From Streptomyces odontomachi (GTDB taxonomy: Bacteria; Actinomycetota; Actinomycetes; Streptomycetales; Streptomycetaceae): a stretch of 64,000 bases of DNA. The translations under genes were made by a program, and so were the position numbers. This document shows, piece after piece, positions 58,877-64,000 of the stretch. Location: NCBI RefSeq assembly GCF_024435355.1, contig NZ_JAMJWG010000014.1, positions 62,001 to 126,000 on the forward strand. The letters run 5' to 3'. Numbering within the stretch: position 1 is the first letter of the stretch; each line of letters starts with the position of its first letter. Below the pieces are notes generated by a model. The model saw only the letters and a list, made by a program, of their open reading frames with translations, had not been told where the DNA came from and did not search any database.

Positions 58877-60685
58877 ATGACGGACGGCCGACCGGAGCGC
58901 ACCCCCGCAGCGGCGGGTGCCGTGACCGCCACGGCGGAGCGCCCCACCACCGGGCACGGGCCGGCGGAACAGCCCGCCACGGCACCAGCCGGCGGCCCGG
59001 AGCAGCCGCCGCGGCCCACCCGCGGCCGAAACCGCCGCACCGCACTGCTCCTGCTCGGCCCCAGTCTGGTGCTGCTGCTCGCGGTGTTCGCGTTCGCCGT
59101 GGAATCGCTGGCCGAGTACTCGTTCCAGCAGTACCGGCCCGGCGCCCTGAACGTCCGGGGCACGCTGGCGTCCTGGGCGAAGGTGCTGGGGGACTCCTAC
59201 TACTGGTCGGTCATCTGGCAGACGGTCCTGGTGGGGCTGCTGGTCACCGCGATCACCGCGGTCGTCGGCTATCTGACCGCGCTGGCGCTGCACCACACCA
59301 AGCGCGCCGGCTGGCGCAACACGGGCTACGCCGTGGTCTTCTCGTCCCTGGTCTTCTCCGGCATCGCCAGCGTGTACGCGTGGCAGCTGCTGCTGGGGCA
59401 GGCGGGGTTCCTCAACTCGGCGCTCGGCCTGGTCGGGGTGGGCCCGGTCCACCTGCTGTACGAGAAGAGTTCCGTCGTGCTCGCCCTGGTGCACACGCTG
59501 CTGCCGCTGATGGTCCTGCCGATCAGCAGCAGCCTGCGGCAGATCGACGGCACCCTCGCCGAGGTGGCCGACGACTTCGGCGCGTCACGCTGGCGCGCCT
59601 TCCGCACCGTCACGCTCCCGCTGAGCGCCCCCGGGCTGATAGCAGGGTGCCAGCTCACCTTCGCGCTGAGCATCTCCAGCTTCACCGCCCCCAGCCTGCT
59701 GGGCGGCGGACGGGTGGCGACGCTCTCCACCACCGTCTACTCGCTGGTGGGCACCACCGACTTCCCCGCCGCCTCGGTGTGCGCCCTGGTGCTCCTCGTC
59801 CTCGCCCTGGTCTCCACCGGGGCCTTCGTCCTCATCCAGCGGCGCTTCGCCGAGGCCGACCAGGGCGGCATCACCGTCAGCCCCTCGCTGCCCCGCGGCA
59901 TCCGGGGACTCGGTGCGTGGCTGGCCGTCGTCTACGCCTTCCAACTGGTGCCGGCCGCCATCGTGGTGATCAGCTCGCTGTCGTCGGTGTCCTATGGCGA
60001 GTGGCCCCCGCCGGGCTTCTCCACCCGGTGGTACGGCAACCTGCTCCAGCAGGACGGGGTCATGCACGCCTTCCTCGGCAGCCTGTGGATCGGCGCACTG
60101 GTGGCCCTGCTCGCGGTGCTGCTCGGGTCGGCGGGCGCGGTGGCCCTGGTGCGGTACCGCTTCCGCGGCAGCGGGGCGGTGCAGTCCGCACTGTTCTCGC
60201 CCGTGGTGGTGCCCAAGATCGCTTTCGGGTTCGCGGTGTTCATGCTGCTGGCCAGGCTGGGTCTGGCGCCCGGCCGGTGGGCGGTGGTGCTGGCGCACAC
60301 CGTGGCCACCGTCCCGTTCGTCATCGTGCTGCTGTCCGCCGCGCTCACCCGCGCCGACCGCACCCTCGACTACGCCGCCATCGACCTCGGCGCCCGCCCG
60401 CTCACGGCCTTCCTGCGCGCCACCCTTCCGCAGATCGCGCCGGCCATGCTGATCAGCGGCGTCTTCGCGTTCCTGGTCAGCTTCAACGAGATCGACCTGT
60501 CGATCTTCCTGCTCAACAGCGACCAGCAGACCCTGCCGGTCTGGATGTTCACCTACCTCAACAACTACCAGGACCCGACCCCGGCCGCCCTGTCCACCCT
60601 GATGACGGGTCTTTCGCTGGTCGTGGTCGGACTCGGTGCGCTGGTGCTGCGGCTCACACCGCGCGAGCGCCGCTTCACCATCTGA
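58877..60685 (+). CDS. Fused two-domain ABC permease (PotB-PotC-like in one chain)
   Basis: The 602-residue protein joins two permease domains, each with about six helices and an EAA loop contacting the ATPase: VADDFGASRWRAFRTVTLPLSAPG in the N-half and IDLGARPLTAFLRATLPQIAPAM in the C-half. PotB and PotC are normally separate; fused forms are known for iron (FbpB) and thiamine (ThiP) importers. A charged, Pro-rich N-terminal extension of about 50 residues precedes helix 1. GGAAGGAGA precedes ATG 58877. Confidence 0.9.
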   Translation: MTDGRPERTPAAAGAVTATAERPTTGHGPAEQPATAPAGGPEQPPRPTRGRNRRTALLLLGPSLVLLLAVFAFAVESLAEYSFQQYRPGALNVRGTLASWAKVLGDSYYWSVIWQTVLVGLLVTAITAVVGYLTALALHHTKRAGWRNTGYAVVFSSLVFSGIASVYAWQLLLGQAGFLNSALGLVGVGPVHLLYEKSSVVLALVHTLLPLMVLPISSSLRQIDGTLAEVADDFGASRWRAFRTVTLPLSAPGLIAGCQLTFALSISSFTAPSLLGGGRVATLSTTVYSLVGTTDFPAASVCALVLLVLALVSTGAFVLIQRRFAEADQGGITVSPSLPRGIRGLGAWLAVVYAFQLVPAAIVVISSLSSVSYGEWPPPGFSTRWYGNLLQQDGVMHAFLGSLWIGALVALLAVLLGSAGAVALVRYRFRGSGAVQSALFSPVVVPKIAFGFAVFMLLARLGLAPGRWAVVLAHTVATVPFVIVLLSAALTRADRTLDYAAIDLGARPLTAFLRATLPQIAPAMLISGVFAFLVSFNEIDLSIFLLNSDQQTLPVWMFTYLNNYQDPTPAALSTLMTGLSLVVVGLGALVLRLTPRERRFTI

Positions 60686-60741
60686 CCGTTCCGCACCGGC
60701 CCACGCCCGAGCGCCCGCACCACTTCCGAGGGAGACACTCC

Positions 60742-62313
60742 ATGGCCGAGCTGTTCCCGCGCCTGCGCCACGTCTGCGACCTGGACGCCGCCTACCTGCG
60801 CGAGTACTCAGGACTGCACGACGCGTACGACGGCACGATCGCCGACCTGTCACCGGCCGGCGTGGCCTCCTCGCTGGCCGCCCTGGGGGGCCCGACCCTG
60901 CCGGACGCCCACGACGAGGCCCAGCTGGCGGCCACCGAGAACGCCATGCGCACCCGCTTCGGCCGCCTGAGCCAGCACCGCTGGGACCCCTGGGTGCACG
61001 TCGAGGGGCTCGACCTGTCGCCGTACGACCGCCCCTACGCCGACGCCGCCCACCGCGCGCAGGCCCGGGCCCGCCACCTGAGCCGGTGGCCGGACGCCGT
61101 CGACAACGCGGTGGAGGCCCTGGACGAACTGTCGGCGCCCGTGGCCGCCATGTTCCTGCCCGCCGTACGCGGCCTGTCCAGCGCGGTACGGGACGAGGAC
61201 GGTGCCGACGGCCGGCGCGGCCTGGCCGCCCTCGACCGGCTGGCCGACCATCTCACGCGCGCCACCAACGAAGGCGACCCCGCACCCGGCCTGGGCCGGG
61301 AGGACCTCGCCGCACTGCTCGGATGCGAGGACCGCGTCCCGGTGGACCTCGATGAGCTGGCCGCCCTGGCCGAGTCCGAATACGACCGGATGCGCGAGAT
61401 CCGCCACGACGCCGCCGCCCGCCTGGACCACACCGCCACCGACCCCGCCGAGCGCACCGACCGGGTCAACGCCCGGATACGGGCCGACCACGGCACCTTC
61501 CCGGAGATCATCGCCGACACCCAGGCCGAGGTCGCCAAGGCGGCCCGCTTCGTGCGGGAACGCCGGCTGTTGCCGCTGGTGGACGAGGGGTGCGTCGTGG
61601 AACCCTCACCGCCGGCCCGCACCTGGGCCTCGGGACGGGTCAGCTGGATCGCCCCCTGGGAGACCCAGGGCCACTCCCTGTTCCACGTCACCGGGCCGTC
61701 GGTGGCGTGGTCACCCGACGACCACCAGGCCTGGCTCGACCGCTTCAACCGGCCGGCGATGGCCGTCATGGCCGTCCACGAGATCGGCCCGGGCCACTGC
61801 TCGCACGCCCTGATGATGGGCCAGGTGGACAACCCCGTCCGCAGGACCCTCTGGTCGGAGCTGTTCTTCGAAGGCTGGGCGCACTACGCCGAGGAGATGA
61901 TGTGGGAGGCGGGGTACCAGGACGACACCCCGCGCTACCAGTTCGGCATGGCGCAGGAAGCGATGATCCGGACCGTCCGCGTCCAGGCGGTGCTCGGCAT
62001 CCACACCGGTGCCCTCACCCTCGGCGACGCCGTCGAACTCTTCGAACGCAGGGCCTTCCTGGCCGGCCCCGCCGCACGCGCCGAAGCGCTCCGCGCGGTC
62101 TGGGAGCCCACCTGCATCCGCTACACCTGGGGCAAGGTCCTCATGCGGCGGCTGCGCGCGCAGGCCGAGTCCGCCTGGGGAGCCGACTTCTCCCTGGAGC
62201 GGTTCCACCGCGAGCTGATGGCCTTCGGCTCCCCGCCGGTCGGCATCGTCGCGGCGGCCATGGGCATCGACCACGCCACGGCGCCCTTCGGCTCCTGTGG
62301 CGCACGGTCATGA
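60742..62313 (+). CDS. DUF885 metallopeptidase-like protein
   Basis: The 523-residue, largely helical cytoplasmic protein has the DUF885 zinc-peptidase signature AVMAVHEIGPGHCSHALMMG, in which the usual HExxPGHH carries Cys instead of the last His. The partner motif ELFFEGWAHYAEEMMWEAG supplies the third metal ligand Glu. DUF885 proteins are M3/M32-like peptidases of mostly unknown substrate. GAGGGAGA precedes the ATG 57 bases after the permease gene, so it probably acts on what the transporter imports. Confidence 0.87.
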   Translation: MAELFPRLRHVCDLDAAYLREYSGLHDAYDGTIADLSPAGVASSLAALGGPTLPDAHDEAQLAATENAMRTRFGRLSQHRWDPWVHVEGLDLSPYDRPYADAAHRAQARARHLSRWPDAVDNAVEALDELSAPVAAMFLPAVRGLSSAVRDEDGADGRRGLAALDRLADHLTRATNEGDPAPGLGREDLAALLGCEDRVPVDLDELAALAESEYDRMREIRHDAAARLDHTATDPAERTDRVNARIRADHGTFPEIIADTQAEVAKAARFVRERRLLPLVDEGCVVEPSPPARTWASGRVSWIAPWETQGHSLFHVTGPSVAWSPDDHQAWLDRFNRPAMAVMAVHEIGPGHCSHALMMGQVDNPVRRTLWSELFFEGWAHYAEEMMWEAGYQDDTPRYQFGMAQEAMIRTVRVQAVLGIHTGALTLGDAVELFERRAFLAGPAARAEALRAVWEPTCIRYTWGKVLMRRLRAQAESAWGADFSLERFHRELMAFGSPPVGIVAAAMGIDHATAPFGSCGARS

Positions 62314-62515
62314 CGGCCCGTTCCACCGGTCGCGGAACGGCCCGATCCGTAGCCGGCCGCGCGCCCGGCACCCGGCCGCGGTCGACGGCGCAGGGGCGCG
62401 CCGAAGATACTGCGCCCCGCGGCGCCCGGGACCGGCGTCCGGAAGGCGAACGGTCCGCGTGCACGGGCGACAGGGCGCCGGCAGCAGCCGACGGGACAAC
62501 AGGAGACACACAGCC

Positions 62516-63295
62516 ATGGCAGAGGCGACCGGGGGACGCGGCGTGACCCCCACCGACACCACCAAGTCACCCAGTTACATGGGCCGCATACTGAGCCTGC
62601 TGGAGCTGTCGGTCATCGCCGACCGCGCGCCGCTGACGCTGAGCGAGCTGGCGGCGGCGGCCGACGCCCCGCTGTCCACCGCGTCCAGGCTGACCGCCCA
62701 GCTCGTCACCTGGGGATTCCTCGACGAGACGCCCACCCACCGGTTCGTGCCGGGGCGGCGTCTTGTCGCGATGGCCACCGCCGTGGGCGAGCACCTGTAC
62801 AGCAACGACCGCCTCCAGCAGGCCACCCGGCTGCTCACCGGCATCACCGGGGAGTCCACCACGGCGGGCCGCATCGTCGGCAACAGCATGTACATCATCG
62901 CGCGCACCGAGTCGGACCAGCCGCTGCGCGCGGTGAACCGGATCGGCGAGCCGATCCCCCCGGAGCGCTCCGCCCTCGGCAAGGCGATCATGTCCCACCT
63001 GCCACGCTCCCAGCAGCTCGCCCTGCTGGGCGGGGCGGGCTCCGGCGCACCCGAGGCGGTGCTGGCGGAGATGCAGCCCGAGTTGGCCGAGGCGCGTCGC
63101 CGCGGCTACGCGGTGGACGAGGAGACCTACGCCGTCGGCCTGCGCTGCCGGGCGGTCGCCGTGCTCGGCCCGGACGGCGTGGCGGTGGCGGGCCTGTCCA
63201 TCAGCGGCCCCGCCGCCCGCTTCACCCACGACCTGGCCGAGGAGGCCGTCCCGGCGCTGCGCCGGGAGGCGGCCGCCATCGGCGACCTGCGGTGA
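62516..63295 (+). CDS. IclR-family transcriptional regulator
   Basis: The 259-residue protein has a winged helix (YMGRILSLLELSVIADRAPLTLSELAAAADAPLSTASRLTAQL, about 21-63) and an IclR effector domain (IPPERSALGKAIMSHLPRSQ, GYAVDEETYAVGLRCRAVAVL). It lies inside the transporter/peptidase cluster, same strand, and is the likely local regulator. AGGAGA precedes ATG 62516; the 202-bp gap before it shows no family sequence. Confidence 0.92.
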   Translation: MAEATGGRGVTPTDTTKSPSYMGRILSLLELSVIADRAPLTLSELAAAADAPLSTASRLTAQLVTWGFLDETPTHRFVPGRRLVAMATAVGEHLYSNDRLQQATRLLTGITGESTTAGRIVGNSMYIIARTESDQPLRAVNRIGEPIPPERSALGKAIMSHLPRSQQLALLGGAGSGAPEAVLAEMQPELAEARRRGYAVDEETYAVGLRCRAVAVLGPDGVAVAGLSISGPAARFTHDLAEEAVPALRREAAAIGDLR

Positions 63296-63364
63296 TCCGG
63301 GCCCGGCCAGCCGGGCTCCGATCCACCGCGCGCACCACTACCGCACCGAAGGGGACAACCCACC

Positions 63365-64000
63365 ATGAGCGACACCACAGCCGGCACCGCCGAGCCGGGC
63401 CACACCATCGAGACCGTGCCCGTCACGCGCCTGGGCAACGGGCACACCCTCGAACTGACCGTCCACCGCGTGGTCGGTGCCCGGCCCGGACCGACCTTGG
63501 TCGCCTTCGGCGGCATCCACGGCGACGAGGCGATGGGTCCTGAGGAGGTGCGCCGGCTGGTGTCCTCCGTCGACCCGGCCGAGCTGTCCGGCACCCTCGT
63601 CGCCGTTCCGGTGGCCAATCCGTACGCCTACGACGCCATGTCCCGCTTCACGCCCCAGGACGGGCTCAACCTCAACCGCATCTTCCCCGGTGACCCGGGC
63701 GGGTCGGTCACCGAGCAACTGGCCGCCGCGCTCGCCGAGATCATGCTCCAGGGCGACCACTTCATCGACTTCCACTCCAGCGGCCTGTACTCGACCGTCG
63801 AGTACTCCTACCTCATGGACGACGGCCGGGAGATGGCCACCAGCTTCGGCGCCCCGCTGCTCTACCACCACGCGCCGTACGAAGGCACCTCGAACGCCTG
63901 GGCCATCAAGAACGGCATCTCCTCGACCGTGTGCGAGCTCGGTGGCGGCGGCCAGCTGACCGACGCGTTCCTGGCCAAGGCCGTGCGGCAGGGCCGCAAC
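63365..64000 (+). CDS. Succinylglutamate desuccinylase/aspartoacylase family protein (cut by window end)
   Basis: The visible 212 residues show the M14-like AstE/AspA fold: zinc ligands in VAFGGIHGDEAMGPEE and FIDFHSSGLYS, and the substrate-binding LNLNRIFPGDPGGS. Members remove acyl groups from N-acyl amino acids or hydrolyse related amides. The ATG lies 69 bp after the IclR gene. With the DUF885 protein and the importer it suggests breakdown of an N-acylated amino acid or peptide conjugate. The C-terminus lies outside the window. Confidence 0.87.
   Translation, partial: MSDTTAGTAEPGHTIETVPVTRLGNGHTLELTVHRVVGARPGPTLVAFGGIHGDEAMGPEEVRRLVSSVDPAELSGTLVAVPVANPYAYDAMSRFTPQDGLNLNRIFPGDPGGSVTEQLAAALAEIMLQGDHFIDFHSSGLYSTVEYSYLMDDGREMATSFGAPLLYHHAPYEGTSNAWAIKNGISSTVCELGGGGQLTDAFLAKAVRQGRN

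Noticed and set aside
1..64000. tRNA, rRNA, CRISPR arrays, phage structural genes or secondary-metabolite megasynthases
   Set aside because: None was recognised by eye on either strand; a covariance-model scan would be needed to exclude small RNAs.

Overview
The window is very GC-rich, with almost invariant G/C at third codon positions, many GTG starts and clear GGAGG-type ribosome binding sites. Gene families are typical of a soil actinomycete: F420-type LLM enzyme, DUF574-type methyltransferase, PL11 and GH92 secreted enzymes, NarGHJI, Tat-secreted binding proteins. It reads as chromosomal DNA of a Streptomyces or close relative. No rRNA, tRNA, CRISPR array or replication origin was seen.

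Layout. 1-6.3 kb: end of an acyl-CoA dehydrogenase/phosphotransferase operon whose kinase gene carries an in-frame palindromic insertion; a NUDIX-DUF202-DUF202 operon; a 42-bp inverted-repeat element; a DMT transporter divergent from a KsdD-like flavoprotein. 6.4-10.6 kb: a TPR-like unknown, an APC permease, and a molybdopterin oxidoreductase/cytochrome b pair. 10.7-14.0 kb: gluconate uptake (GntP), gluconokinase and a divergent FadR-type regulator. 14.1-24.3 kb: assorted metabolic genes, a secreted rhamnogalacturonan lyase with four LacI-type operator-like sites upstream, an ICL/PEP-mutase enzyme, an acetyltransferase, a NarL-type two-component system and two methyltransferases. 24.7-28.6 kb: a three-gene sugar ABC importer with translationally coupled genes and a promoter overlapped by a LacI-type operator.

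28.7-33.6 kb is an accessory island with visibly lower GC at third codon positions. It holds a PIN/RHH toxin-antitoxin pair, a divergent module of a large HTH regulator facing three very small genes (86, 57 and 85 aa), an internally deleted IS630 transposase, and an APH(6)-like kinase gene bracketed by two nearly identical 43-nt hairpin repeats.

33.6-49.3 kb: a GH92 mannosidase (again with a promoter-proximal LacI-type operator), an LLM oxidoreductase, a TDT/SLAC1-type anion transporter followed by a complete respiratory nitrate reductase operon narGHJI, a double DUF427 protein and a secreted NAGPA-type phosphodiester glycosidase. 49.4-55.9 kb: an aromatic-compound locus with a FAD/NAD protein, an AAHS-type MFS transporter, an IclR regulator that appears leaderless, a fumarylacetoacetase-family hydrolase and a PhzS-like monooxygenase. 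56.5-64.0 kb: a co-directional catabolic cluster with a PotA-like ATPase, Tat lipoprotein binding protein, one polypeptide carrying both permease domains, a DUF885 metallopeptidase-like protein, an IclR regulator and an aspartoacylase/succinylglutamate desuccinylase-family enzyme cut by the window end.

The least explained pieces are the small-gene module at 29.6-32.1 kb, the palindromic coding insertion at about 0.51-0.67 kb, and the substrate of the 56.5-64 kb cluster.
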